DNA of 64,000 nucleotides, taken from Lunularia cruciata. Lineage: Eukaryota; Streptophyta; Marchantiopsida; Lunulariales; Lunulariaceae. Numbering within the stretch: position 1 is the stretch's first letter; each line of letters begins with the position of its first letter. The stretch lies in assembly GCA_948567375.1 (NCBI GenBank), contig OX419762.1, positions 45,241,034 to 45,305,033 on the forward strand, in the 5' to 3' direction. The position numbers and the translations under genes were made by a program. Positions 21,701-33,330 of the stretch are shown in pieces. The notes below the pieces were generated by a model. The model was given only the letters and a program-made list of their open reading frames with translations. It searched no databases and had not been told where the DNA came from.

Positions 21701-24700
21701 GGGTATGCGTGGACTATTTTCTCAACAATAGCGCATGAATCATTTTGCTGAGTTGGTCAACAAAGACTATGATGGAGTCAAACCTAGAGGTAGTTTTGGG
21801 CAATTCACAAACCAAATCCATGCTTACTTGTTCCCAATGTTATGTAGGAGTGGTGAGAGGTTGGAAGAGTCCTATGGGAGCTTGATTAGAAGCCTTATTT
21901 TGCTAATTTTGTAGGTAGCTCTGAACATATTCCATCACATTGTTGCTCATCTTGGGCCAATAGTAATGGCTTTTGATTGCATCCAAGATCTTGTCCACTC
22001 CAACATGACATGCATTGGTAGAATCAAGATATTTTGCTAAGATGGTAGCTCTTAGATCCGTGTCATTTGAGATCTATAACCTGCCATCACAGAAGAATCC
22101 TTGGGTGCTGGTGATGCCTTTGGATGATTGAGCACCTACAATCTATAAATCAGTTTTTGTAGCAACAAGAATCTTGGGCAAGAATTCATGATTCACCTTG
22201 ACTTCCACCACCAAATTGTTTGCCACCGGCATTTAGGTGAATGCATCTACAAGTTGCTTCTTGCTTTCCACATATCTAATTGTCATGTTGAATTGTTGTC
22301 TCCACTTTGCCCACCAACTTTGTCAATGAGAAAGATCTTTCTATATCTTCAGGTAGACTAGAGGTTTGTGGTCCATCTCTACCACAAATGCCTTCTCACC
22401 CAGATAATGCTTCCAATGCTTGGTTGCAAGGACCATAGCCAACTCTTTTTGTTTGATGGTGTGATAGTTGCATTCTACCAATAACAACCTTCAATAGAAA
22501 TATGCAATTGGGTGCCATCTATCCTACCATTCTTGTTGTAGGATTACTCCTATTACTACACTTGATGCATTTGTAGCCATCTTGATTGGATGTTTAGGGT
22601 CATATTAGTTCAAGATTGGTGCATGTAATAACACATCTTTCAACTCCTAAAAGGCCAATTCTTGTGTGGTTCCTTATATCCACTTCTTCTCCTTGCCTAA
22701 CAATGTTGTTAAAGGCTGTGCAATCTTGGAGAAGTCCTTGAAAAATTGATGATAAACCCCATCAATCCTAAGAAACTTGAGTTTGATCTTCTAGAGCATC
22801 TATTTTTGAATGTTTTCTATTTTATTTGTTAACACTTGGATACCTTCTACACTTACTCTATGCCTTAAGTAGTCTAGTTCAAATTATCCAAACTTGCAGT
22901 TTGAGATTTTGGCATGCAATTGATTCTATCATAGAATTTGGAAGACTTCTCATAGATGTTGCTTGTGCTCTATTAGCATCTTAATATAGACTAAGATGAC
23001 ATGAAGAAAAATGATAACAATTATCAAATAACAGATGAAATATGTCATTCATCAAACTCATGAAGGTGACTGGAACATTGATGAGGCCAAACAACAGCAC
23101 CAAGTACTCAAAATGACCATACTTTGTTCAAAAGGCCATTTTGTGTATGTGTTCTTCCTCAATTCTAATTTGGTTGTAATAGCTTTGCAAATCAAGTTTG
23201 GTGAAGTGCCTTGCCCCATTGAATTGATCAAACAAGTCATCCATGCAAGGTAATGGATATTTGTTCTTCACCATTTGTTGATTTAGTCCTTGGTAGTCAA
23301 TGCACATGTGCATTGTTCCACCCTTCTTCTTCACAAACAATATAAGAGCCTCATATAATGATATGTTGGATAAACCCCTTCTGCAACATATCCTCAATTT
23401 GAGCCTTACAATCCTCCAACTCATGAGGTGATAATTGATATGGGGCCTAATAAGGAGGTGTCTTCCCAAGAAGTATCTCAATTTTATGATCTACTCTCCT
23501 TTTCAATGGTAAACTTATGGGTAATTCATCCATAAAGACATCTTAGAACTCATTGACCACATCTTTCAATTTCTCAAGAATTTGTCCATTGTGTTGGGCA
23601 CTCTAGACTTCTCTTATTAAACCCATGAAACATTTTTTTGTCTTACTAATAGATGTGGTCCTAATGACATACAAAGGCAGCTCTAGCCTTTTGCTCTTCC
23701 TTTGATCCTAAAGATATTCCATTGACTAGTTTTTACTACTTTCTTTCTCCAATCCATTATGGGGTTGTAGTGCTCCATTTATGGCATACCTAAGATAGCA
23801 TCATAACAAGCTAGTGATATCATTGCCACTTAATTGCCTCTTGATACCCTTCTACAAAGAGTATTACCTTTGTAGGTAATGACTCAATCCTCTTTATCTG
23901 ACTATTAGGTAACTCTACTTTGTCCTTCTCATCCTTCTCTAGTTCCATCCCCAACCTTATTGTAATAGAGCAAGACAATAAATTCTATTCTGCCCTAGGG
24001 TCTATCAAAACTCTCATTGGATTGCCTTCTAGCATTCCCTTTATAACAATTAATTGTGCATTTATCTTCCTCCATCTTTTCATACTTGCCTTCTTCTTTC
24101 CCTTGCTTTTACTCTTCTTCACCAAGCTAGTAAGGCCGTGAGGTACATTTATTGGCAATCTTGATTTTCTGATGTGGTTTCCATATCTTCCTCTTCACTT
24201 TGTCTCTCTATATGGTTCAAAGGTTGCTTGTATGAAGGCCTCAGGCCTCTAAGAGCACAACAATTGATGGCTATGTGTCTAATTTGGCCACAATTGTAGC
24301 ATTGTTGTTGTTTTGCTTGAGCCTCTTCTCCCTACGGGCCTTCTTTTCTCCTTTCTTTGATCCGTTCTTGCTCTCCTTAGAGACATCTTGCTCCTTGGTC
24401 TTGGAACTGAATGTTGCCCAATTCCATAAGAATTGGTCCACCAAAATGGTGTGTCTTAGCCCGACAGTTTTGCATTGGTGTCATTGCTCCATCCCTCCAA
24501 GCGCCCCTATTGTTCTTTGAGAGCAAGTAATGGCTTCAAAAACCATGCGAGGATTTTGCACCATTACCTCTTGGCAAATCCGCTCTTGTTAATTCTCTCT
24601 TGAAATTGTCAAGAGCTTTGGCTGGACTCATATCGATTATCACAACCTGTAGATCCAAAAATGCGGTCATGTACTCTTGTATGTTATTCTTCTACTTCAA

Positions 24701-25845
24701 CCCCCAAAGTCTAGTTTGGGCCATCTGCACATAATCCACAAATTAGAAATTCTTGAGCAACCCTTCTTGCATGGCTATCCAAGTGACCTCTCTTCCTTCT
24801 ACAAGCAATGATTGCTCCTAAGCGTCATACCATGTGAGGGCTTCATTGATCAAATACCCACATGCAAACACACCTATAGAATGATCAGTGATCTTCGTTG
24901 TGAACAATCAAAGGTATAGATTTATTCTTGAAATCCAATTTTGCACCACTCCCATGGAACATTGTCCCTTGTAAGACTTGATGTTGCATGTCTTTTTCAT
25001 TTGTAGTAACAATGCAGCTTGGTTGTTGATTGGAATTGGTGTCATCGGCATGCATAACTCTCCAGGTACTTTGATTGCTAGTGTTGGTTGGTGAGATGAC
25101 TCCCCTTCTTGCATTGCTTGATCATTCTTTACAATACATATTTGATTTTGCAATTCCTCCATGGTCATCTTGATTTCCCCAAACTTGTTCAACATACCCT
25201 GCATTCCTTGCATCAACTCCTACAACTATGGATCCATGATTCCTACACACGGTAAATATTCAATTGCTACTTCTTACTCAATAGAGTGTTAGAATGATCC
25301 CTCTAGAGGGAGCATAAACTATAGGGACTACCATTGGGACCTTAGAGGCTATCACTTGTTGATAATATTCCTCACCAAAATTGTAGACTACAAAATCCCA
25401 AAACATCACTTTTGGTCTAACTACATAATGGATTTCTACTTGCATGTTGAAAGGGTGAGGATTTGGTACATTCAGATCCATAACATCATAATAGAATGTA
25501 GATTATCAAATCCAACTCTCTATTGTATACCACCACAAGTAGAATCATTGGGTTTGATGAATTCATCACTCTATCCATGAATTTTGCTCCAAAGTGATAA
25601 AAAAAAGATACTCTTTTGCTCACATTGGATGTACATAATCTTGATATTGAATGGATTCAAGAATGGGAAGTTAGGTGCATGAAATTGTCCTCCTAGTGCC
25701 TCCATCCCATCAGCTCTCTAAAACACTTCCCAAGTCTAGCAATTGCACTATGTTTTCTACTCTCAAATTACTCAATTTAAGTAGCTCGTGTTCTTCCAAG
25801 AGGATGATCCACTCTCTTGGATTAAAACACCTGCTCTAATACTAT
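21700..25845 (-). pseudogene. Element B: decayed gypsy gag-pol
   Basis: On the minus strand, from right to left: gag (about 25,240-24,150) with knuckle CYNCGQIRHIAINC at about 24,290-24,250, a protease trace near 23,980, RT (23,481-23,128, MHMCIDYQGLNQQ and KNKYPLPCMDDLFDQ), RNase H remnants (about 22,900-22,150), and an integrase zinc region and first catalytic Asp (about 22,030-21,720, HVGVDKILDAIKSHYYWPKM, then MDLVCELP). The integrase ends abruptly near 21,700, so the 3' part and 3' LTR are missing. Stops and frameshifts occur throughout. The layout resembles the G1 class but is much older. Confidence 0.85.
25829..25845 (-). other. Decayed tRNA-Met primer site of element B
   Basis: The minus strand reads TAGTATTAGAGCAGG next to the LTR end. 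It equals TGGTATCAGAGCAGG with two transitions. Confidence 0.65.
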
Positions 25846-26439
25846 TGTAATACTTCAAGGACAAGAGAACTCTCCAAGAGATGCAAGTTTCACACTCAAT
25901 ACTCCAATGCCCCAAAGGAGCACCTTCTCTTTATTATAAAGCAAAGAGGATCTCCTTAAAGGAAGCTCCATCCTTGGATCAGATACATGGATTGGTGACT
26001 TGTCAACGAGCTACATCCTTGGATTAGTTGTGTGGATGGGTTACATGTCAATCCTTGTCTTATCTAGTTGGTCAAATGGGTTTGACCAAAAGAAATCTTT
26101 AGAGAATCTTCCTATAGGGAGCTTAGAATCGCATGCGTGAGGTACCGTTGGAAAACTCTCTACGAGATACATCCTTGGGGGAGAAGGCAATCCTTTTCCT
26201 CCTAGTAGAGAAGGAGAGGGAGTTGATTATTTTTATTTTTGAGGCCTAATTCATCCATTTAGGCCCCCAAAATTAGCTCTAAAGTTTTTAGGTTATTTTT
26301 GGCTTTTGCCCTATTAGTAGAAGTACTCTTTTGGTGACACTTCTTTCTGATCTTCCTAGCCCATTGTACAAAACATACTTCTAGATGTTACCAAGCAAAT
26401 TTTCACCTCCAGATAATATGTCTAGCTATTTGTATTACA
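25846..26439 (-). repeat. 5' LTR of element B (594 bp)
   Basis: It is bounded by a perfect terminal inverted repeat (TGTAATAC at 25846, GTATTACA at 26439). The primer site is adjacent on the inner side. A possible TATA region lies near 25,930-25,942 on the minus strand. No second LTR copy was found, in agreement with truncation at about 21,700. Confidence 0.75.
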
Positions 26440-27099
26440 CCTTCCATTACTAGGAGACCGTAAGTGACATTTGATATACTCTCCTCTAGTATTGCTTGTC
26501 GACCGTCCTACCTCATACGTACAATTCCTCCCTCCTCGTCCTTCCTGTCATGTCTGAGAGCCTTTGATAGGAGGATTACGAGAGTCTTTTGGCAATATTA
26601 TTGGACAAAGGACATTTGAGTGTGTGATAGGGATTTGGCATATAGACAAATGACTCTATAGATCTTGTGTGGAGTGGTTGGCTTGCTATCTATGGAGGAG
26701 ACTATACCTATAGCATTTTTGGGTAGTTGGGCTCTCTTGGCTTGCTTGACCCCTACTTTCCTCTCATTTTGTGGTTGTTAATAGGCCAGTCTTGGAGACT
26801 TATGTGACAGAGGTGGAGGAGGGATCCTTTTCTCTCCATATGTTATTGAGGTAGTCGAGAGATAGTCTATCCCCACGGGCATGAGAGGACTTTCCATCTT
26901 TTGCTTCACTATCGTCAGATTGGACTTGAGGTTTACAGTCTTCCTTGATGGAGCGAAAGTGTGAGCATACGTTACATTCTCTCTTAATTGACTCGTCCAT
27001 TCCTTAGGCTACTAGAGCACGTCTTTGCTCTTGCTCTGGCAAGGGTGCAAGCTCTTGGATCCAACTCGACCATGCATTAGGGCATTCCGACTTGCATGA
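26440..27099. other. Probable upstream part of non-LTR remnant
   Basis: There is no intact frame. Plus-strand fragments near 26,690-26,760 (FLGSWALLACLTPTF) look like decayed coding sequence continuous with the next feature. Confidence 0.3.
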
Positions 27100-27910
27100 A
27101 CTACTTTCTATGCAGCGATGAGGTTTTGCTTAGGTTTGGTCCACCCATTTGCATCTTCATTACTCACTTGTGAGTGTGGTTCTACACTAGATGCAGTAGT
27201 GGTCCATATGACACGATGTCCTTTTAGAGGACAAAGGATAGTTACCCATGATGCTATTAGGGACAAGATGTTTGCTACGGTACGAGAGAGTGGATACTTG
27301 GCTTGGAGGGAACATTCATATGTCTTGTAGACAACATGTATCAGGGCAGACTTATACTTGGTTCGAGATGATCAAGTGACAATAGCGGATGTTGTGGTTA
27401 CAGACCCCACGAGATATAGTTTGGAGGGAGTGATTACCCATCCCCCTTGATGTGCGGCGAGCGTAGAAGTAGGTCGCAAGGTCTCCAAGTATAGTGGCAT
27501 GCAACGAGATAACCTCTTTGTTCCTCTAGCCTTGGAGTTATATGGAGTGATGGACATGACGTTCGACACATTTGTCAATGTGTGCGCGAGAGCTCATCAT
27601 GTTAGGGGCCGGGGGTACCACTCTCACTCTCATCCTTTGTAGTATATTTTAGACAACGTGTGTCCATTGCTCTATAGAAGGCAGTGGTTGGTGCAATCCA
27701 TAGGAGAGCAATCACACTAAGTGATACTTCTTTAGATGCTCCAATTGTTTGTAGACCACATGACTTGCATAGCTCGGATACCTCAGGTGTAGTGAGGCAG
27801 ATTTCTCATATAGATTTCTCATTTAACTTTTTCATCTCTCCCTTGTATGGCTTGATGGGGTCTTCTTATCCTTCATTTTTTCTATGCGGTCATCCTTTCC
27901 CGTTGAAGGA
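27100..27910 (+). pseudogene. Non-LTR-type retroelement remnant: zinc-finger C-terminal region and 3' end
   Basis: A frame at 27,118-27,330 carries a CXCX9HX3C motif (CECGSTLDAVVVHMTRC) followed by HDAIRDKM and WREHSYVL. After a stop the same protein continues in pieces (ADLYLVRDDQVTIADVVVTDPTR, VSKYSGMQRDNLF, RPHDLHSSDTSGVVRQISH) to about 27,820. This order fits the domain that follows the reverse transcriptase in a plant non-LTR-like family, from memory of such proteins, so the family name is not certain. Its last about 115 bp recur elsewhere (28,510-28,680 minus; 53,058-53,190 plus), as expected for 5'-truncated copies. Several stops make it non-functional. Confidence 0.5.
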
Positions 27911-27949
27911 TCATTTGCACTTTTTACAAACTCCACTCTTATTTTACTT

Positions 27950-28335
27950 AGGATATAAAATTTTAAATGACTATTTTCTCTCAATTTTAAAATACATTAT
28001 AGTGTTATGAGTATATATTTGTATACTAATTATAATACTATTTATTTATCTAAATTTAATTCTAAAAAATTAATAAACTTATTAATAAAATATATTATAT
28101 AAGTAAAAATTATAATTTTATTATATTCATACATTTTAATAAGAAATAATATAATATAACATGATTTATATTTATAATAATTTAAAATTATTAATAAAAT
28201 ATCCACATATATTTTTATACCTTACTATTGAAATATTTAATTTTTATATAACCCATAATTTATAAATATACCATTAACAATTTATATTAACACGAATTCA
28301 AGTCAAAATTGAATACGAGTATTATCAACTCGTAT
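27950..28335. other. AT-rich stretch without genes
   Basis: It is very AT-rich with runs of TATAAT and AAATTA. No ORF, RNA gene or clear repeat unit is visible. It separates the transposon block from the more GC-balanced island. Confidence 0.5.
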
Positions 28336-28509
28336 ATACATTACATGATCCGTACTCCACCCGGAAATCTTCGTACCGTAGTCCGAAATTCTCCATTTAG
28401 TGCTGGAATTTTCTTCAACCCCTTTGGCGTTTACGAACCTTGACGGACTCGGGGATATCGAGACTTATAGATGTCAGCGTTTACTTCTCATCATCTTCCT
28501 CCGTGGTAT

Positions 28510-28680
28510 CTTGCTTCCCAAGAGCAATAGGAATGAGAAGAACGCGACCGCGCAAGGAAAACGAAAGATGGAAAGACCCCATCAAGCCCGTACAAGGGAG
28601 AGACAAAAAAGAATATCAACATGTGGCTAAGCTCAATAGAGTCTATATGATAAATCTGCCCTATCGCACCTAAGATATCC
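28510..28680 (-). repeat. Second copy of the non-LTR 3' end, inverted
   Basis: The minus strand matches the end of the 27,100-27,910 remnant: GGCAGATTT-TCATATAGA, CTCTCCCTTGTA and GGCTTGATGGGGTCTT in the same order and spacing. Only the 3' end is present, as in a short 5'-truncated copy. Confidence 0.65.
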
Positions 28681-28802
28681 GAGCAATAGGAACTGGGATG
28701 CATTATTGTTGAGCTTGTTTGTCTTAATCTGCTACCGCACCTAAGATATACGAGCAATAGGAATTGGGATGCATTATTGTTGAGCTTGTCTGTCTTAATC
28801 TG
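28661..28802. repeat. 71-bp tandem duplication
   Basis: The unit 28661-28731 is repeated at 28732-28802 with a few base changes. It contains CGCACCTAAGATAT, GAGCAATAGGAA and GTTGAGCTTGT. It begins inside the end of the truncated non-LTR copy. Confidence 0.85.
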
Positions 28803-29925
28803 CTCTGCGTAGGTGTTGGCGGGTTTTGTTCTCGTGGTTTGATTTCGTCTCTTCAAACCGGGGTCATGTTTGAGAATGTTTCTGGAAAGGATATCTGCCA
28901 ATCGATAAAACTGGAAGGCGGTGCTTCGCAGGGCCCTTACACGATGTAGTTGCGGTTTAGGTGAAAAGCGAAATTCATCTCCTCACAGAGGTGTTGCTTC
29001 TTTATGGTTCGTCGTAACCCGTTTCTTGCGAGTCCGACTGTCTTAATTCAGATGTGAAGAAGTGTTTAGAAGCATGCAGTCACCACATTAAGTACAGCAG
29101 ACTATACATTTGCAGAACCTGTGAACTTGGAGACTCTTCTCATTTCTTGCTTCTCCTTTGTACAGCTTCATGTTCATCGCCGCCTTAGCTTGGACGCAGG
29201 AACAGATCGGTTCCCCATTGCTTGGTCATTTTGATCTTAGTCAGGAATATGACTTCTCGCACGTGATCCTTACCGTAGCTTATTCACTCTCGTTGAATTT
29301 GATCACTCCAGCAGGGCTTCCCTGCCTCAATGTGGTGCGTTCCGCTCTGCTCTCCTTACTGAAATAAGGCTCTTCCCTCTTCTTTCATCATCCTCTTTCA
29401 TCAGTCCAGATATTGTAGCATTAGTGTTAACTGCGTGGCTTCTATAGTTAAAAGGAAGTAAGGCAGGTGCGATACCCCCGTAACAATGAAGAGCGGAATA
29501 ATCTCAAGTCGTCTGAGCAGAAACATCATCTGCTTGAGCAATTTATTTGGTATGCTTTGCCCTACTCTTGTTAGGTAACTGTACAGACATATCATGTTAA
29601 GATGGCGCGTGCTCTGTTAACAAATCCTTGAAAGTAGACTCTCCCTTCTGGAATGAAGTCTGATCGTGCTTTCAAGGTCTGGGTTTCTTCACGCATGAAG
29701 CCATGTTGTTAAGATGGCGCTCTTTTCTTCCTTTAAGTTTTGATGCTTTAGGATCGAAACTCGGCTTAGAACTGGAGGAGAAAATAGTTCCTGAATTACC
29801 ATTATCTGCACGTCCGAATAGAACTGGTGAAAAATGACAGGCAACGTAAGTCTCTCTTTAAGTTCAAGTTCATCATCTCCCGTCCTTCCTCAGAATCTAC
29901 GTCTTTTACCACGGTGATAGTCTTG
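28803..29925. other. Non-repetitive region, no supported gene
   Basis: Its base composition is balanced, unlike the transposon block. Short frames exist (29,158-29,367, starting with a hydrophobic run) but no domain, exon chain or RNA gene is recognised. Confidence 0.4.
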
Positions 29926-30115
29926 GTGTCTTGAAATGGAATGGACCATGTCCACTGATAGTTGGTGTGGCTCTGCTTGTGGTAGCGCCTTTTTCAAGTG
30001 AACATACATTGTTTGGATGTAATATCAATGCACCTGAAATGTGCATATTAGTTCACTGCAGATGCTAGTTCATCACCAACTACCTGTTATCATGTTCCAT
30101 TCAATTTCAAGACAC
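29926..30115. repeat. Imperfect foldback of about 190 bp
   Basis: The left arm (29926-29970, starting GTGTCTTGAAATGGAATGGA) pairs with the right arm (30074-30115, ending CAATTTCAAGACAC) with several mismatches. A second inner pairing is AGTGAAC (near 29,996) with GTTCACT (near 30,052). It could be a hairpin RNA locus or a small inverted-repeat element. Confidence 0.6.
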
Positions 30116-32670
30116 GCTAAACCTAAATCCTATGCGTCATACATTGTAAAAAGACAACCTTCTGGAACAGCAACAGAGGGAGCATCTGAGATTGAAAGAA
30201 GAGGAGAATCAGCGAGCGAGTAGGAAGATGCATTTGGAAGCAAAGCGAGTAGACATAACTTTCATGTAAACTAGTTCACTGCATGTGCTATGTATGAAAT
30301 GCATCAAATTCCATTCCTGCTTTCTATCACTTCCGCTTATCTTCCGTTCTATATATCCTTGCTGAGTCTACTTGACTTTGGGACTTGTATATATACAGTC
30401 TACTACTATTTAATTGACATACGGTTTTCTGCCATGTGGACTTCGAAGGTTTGCTTATAGACACGTGGGCCCACCTTGTCCATCACTTCAACCGGGGTAG
30501 ATTTTGCCTCTTTTCTTTGCCTTTTCCTGCGGTGCTCTATGTCCTTTCATGTTTTTCCTTGCTTCTCTGTGCTTTCCTTCTTACACTTAGACTTTACTTT
30601 TCTTGTTTTAGTAGACTCTGCCCCTTCCTGTGCAGCGCTGATGCTTCTTGCTCCCCTCTCGTACTACTAACCAACCTTTGCTTGACAATTTTTCATTGCT
30701 GTGTCCTGGATTTTCTCTCTACTAATGGATGTTTGTGATTTCAGGGACCCATCAGGTATGTCTCGATACCTTCCCTCCTCTTACTCATGTTGATTCATTT
30801 CTTTCTTGCCTGATCCTCATCATGCGGCTGAGACTCCTGGGTTTTATTTGCCTGCACTTCTGCTTGCTCTTTCTTTCCACACTTCCACTTCTGTTCTTCA
30901 GCTTTTTGACATTCCCACTACTTATGAGCGGCACTTTCTGGGAGCAACTGAGTTTGCCTTGGGACTCATGAGTTTTCGAGCAGAAACACAGTATGAGGGG
31001 TACCGACACTTGCTAAGCTACTTCGGCACTGCGGGCACTGATGAAGTTGCATGTGTTATAGTGGAGGTTTACTATGGCCGCCTTCTGCTTCCCTTTGCTG
31101 TTTAGTGTCTCAGCACTCAAGTTCCCTAGCGCTTGTTGTGATACTCTTTATATCCTGTCCTCTTTCGCTTCACTCTCGTTACCCTGTTACACTTCGATAA
31201 GTCTCTGCACCCACACCATCCATAAGCTCTCGCATTGTTCCACTCCCCCATCCCCCATTTAATTCCTTCCCTATTATTTTTCCTTCGCTCTTTGCCTGAT
31301 TCATTTATGGTACGACCTCCCTTGTCTACAGTGTTTCTACCCGACTCCAGCCCACGTTTTTAATTTTCATCGTTCACGCTTACTGGTGGTCTATTACATA
31401 ACGTTTTATATTTCTCACAGTCGTTTGCAGGGCTGTTATCGATTTCAAGTTGTTTACTAGCCCTTTAGATATATGTTATTCTCAATTTGTTGCAGTTATG
31501 CCTTTGGCTCAGGTTACAATCGATGCATTCTATCTTATGGATTTATCACTATTCTAGCATTGTGCATCGAGTACATCTTGGTTACCGATCATTTGCATTT
31601 CCCGTTCCCAGAACGGATTCTGCTTTCATATACCTATATATCCTTGCTGAGATTAACCTCAATTAAATTTGCATACGTTCATGCTTGCATCTTATTACTT
31701 TTATATTACTACTAAGAGGGTTCGGGATCCCCCGGTCTTCGAACCGCTTTTGCTTCCCAATGCTCAAATATGCGACTTGTATGCGGTATTTTCATTGTGA
31801 TTCCTGTCCTGGATCCAGTACCTCTTCAAAAGACAGTGCTGACTTCTATTATAACCATACGGAAGTTAGTACTTGTTATAAGAAACATACCAGGAAGAAC
31901 CTGAACTAGACTCGACTTGCTTGGTTACATTTACTCGTATCCCGATGTTATTAGCAGTAGATATAGACATAGATATTGAGTGGATGTTCTAGATGTAATC
32001 AGCCGTTTCGTTTGGAATTGAAATGTTCGTCTACAACCGGGAGCTGACTTTTCTCTGGTAGATGAAACGTTTACCATGAGAGATAGTAGCATGGGTTCAG
32101 TTTAATTCCAGAAAATGCAGGAGATTGCTGGATGCTTGTAAGACCTCACTTACTCTGTTTTGGAGAGAAATCCTGAAGGATTTTCTCGAAGAATGAGCCT
32201 GTTTCCCCATTCACATACCTTATGGGCCACCACATTGGCCAAGATCCCCGGATCTAGCAGTTAGGGTGTGGGTGTTTCAATCAGGAGTACAACGGTAAGG
32301 TATGCCATTAAGTCCCAGGGGATTTGATTCTCTAATAAATTCTCGAGGAAGTTATTGCATTGGAACTCTCTCTGAAGCACTCAGTTCTCGATGCTTTCTG
32401 GACTTTCAAAATTCATCTGTTTCCTGGTACCAGAAGATAATTTACGGTTGTTGTCGTCACATTTTTTGTTATTTTGTTTGCATGAGCATTTTCAAAGCGA
32501 ATTATCCATCGCATTTCTAAATTCCTTTATATACCTTGGCCGCATAGCTCTGGTTCAAGTATCTTGCTGATCATATTTGATGTTTACAATTCATCGAGAC
32601 TCCAATGGGGTGTGAATGTTGGTCCTAAGTGTTCTGAAGTCCAAGGCTTCATGGTGCTTTTGAAATTTAT
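30116..32670. other. Non-repetitive region, no supported gene
   Basis: There are T- and C-rich stretches with splice-like signals near 30,740-30,756 (TTTCAG, then CAGGTATGT). A 99-residue plus frame (30,806-31,105) has no recognisable domain and no codon or homology support. A spliced transcript is possible but cannot be defined from the sequence. Confidence 0.35.
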
Positions 32671-32674
32671 GACA

Positions 32675-32771
32675 GCCTGGACCAAAATGTCCGAGATGAT
32701 GAGTTGCATGTGGAAGAGACAATAACCTTTTCAATTTATAGTTTTTTCATCTCCGACACTTTGGTCCAAGC
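32675..32771 (+). ncRNA. Candidate microRNA-precursor-like hairpin
   Basis: The 25-nt arms 32675-32699 and 32747-32771 pair at 22 of 25 positions with no bulge, around a 47-nt loop. The 5' arm contains GGACCAAAATGTCCGAGATG and the 3' arm CATCTCCGACACTTTGGTCC. Total length about 97 nt, with few mismatches, fits plant microRNA precursors. The strand is a guess because the reverse strand folds equally well. No known microRNA name is claimed. Confidence 0.5.
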
Positions 32772-32990
32772 CAGAGTCCATATTCATTCCCCTTCGGGCC
32801 GGTTATTATATCTAGGCGATTTATTTTATTCTTGTATGTAGTTATTTCCTTAGTGTTTCACATTTAGTATGAACATACATTTCTATAGAGGTATTTTGGT
32901 TTCTTTTACTCGCTTATGATAGGACTATTTGTTATACTTTTTCCACCCAATTAGGTCGTGCATGTTCCCACCTCTATTAGATGAGTATAT

Positions 32991-33147
32991 GATATAAATT
33001 ACAACTGGTTCCATCCGTAATGATGGGTGAATGTGGGTACTTATGTGTACCCTTGTAATTTATATCACTAGAGCCAATGTAAATAGGAGTATTGGCTCTA
33101 GTGATATAAATTACAACTAGTTCTATCCATAATTATGGGTGAATGTG
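32991..33147. repeat. Direct repeat enclosing a 26-bp perfect palindrome
   Basis: A 45-bp direct repeat (32991-33035 and 33103-33147, about five changes) starts GATATAAATTACAACT. Between and overlapping these, 33053-33078 and 33091-33116 are perfect inverted repeats (TTGTAATTTATATCACTAGA and its complement) with a 12-nt loop. It resembles a small foldback element or a duplication-inversion product. Confidence 0.8.
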
Positions 33148-33253
33148 TGTTCATAGGTTAACTAAGGGGTTACAACTCCACTAATATATATCATACTATA
33201 ACATTTAAAAATAATTTAATAAAATAGGTGTCTCGCGTTGTCTTGATAAGAGG

Positions 33254-33327
<74 letters not shown>
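33254..33327. repeat. (TA)n microsatellite
   Basis: It is an uninterrupted TA run of about 74 bp. Confidence 0.97.

Positions 33328-33330
<3 letters not shown>

Noticed and set aside
28491-28901. 136-codon minus-strand frame
   Set aside because: It runs through the truncated non-LTR 3' end and the 71-bp duplication; no protein family fits.
30806-31105. 99-codon plus frame (PDPHHAAETPGFYLPALL...)
   Set aside because: No recognisable domain, no start context or exon neighbours that hold together. Kept only as a remark in the region entry.
31715-31745. GGTTCGGGATCC, like a tRNA B box
   Set aside because: No A box or cloverleaf upstream at the right distance.
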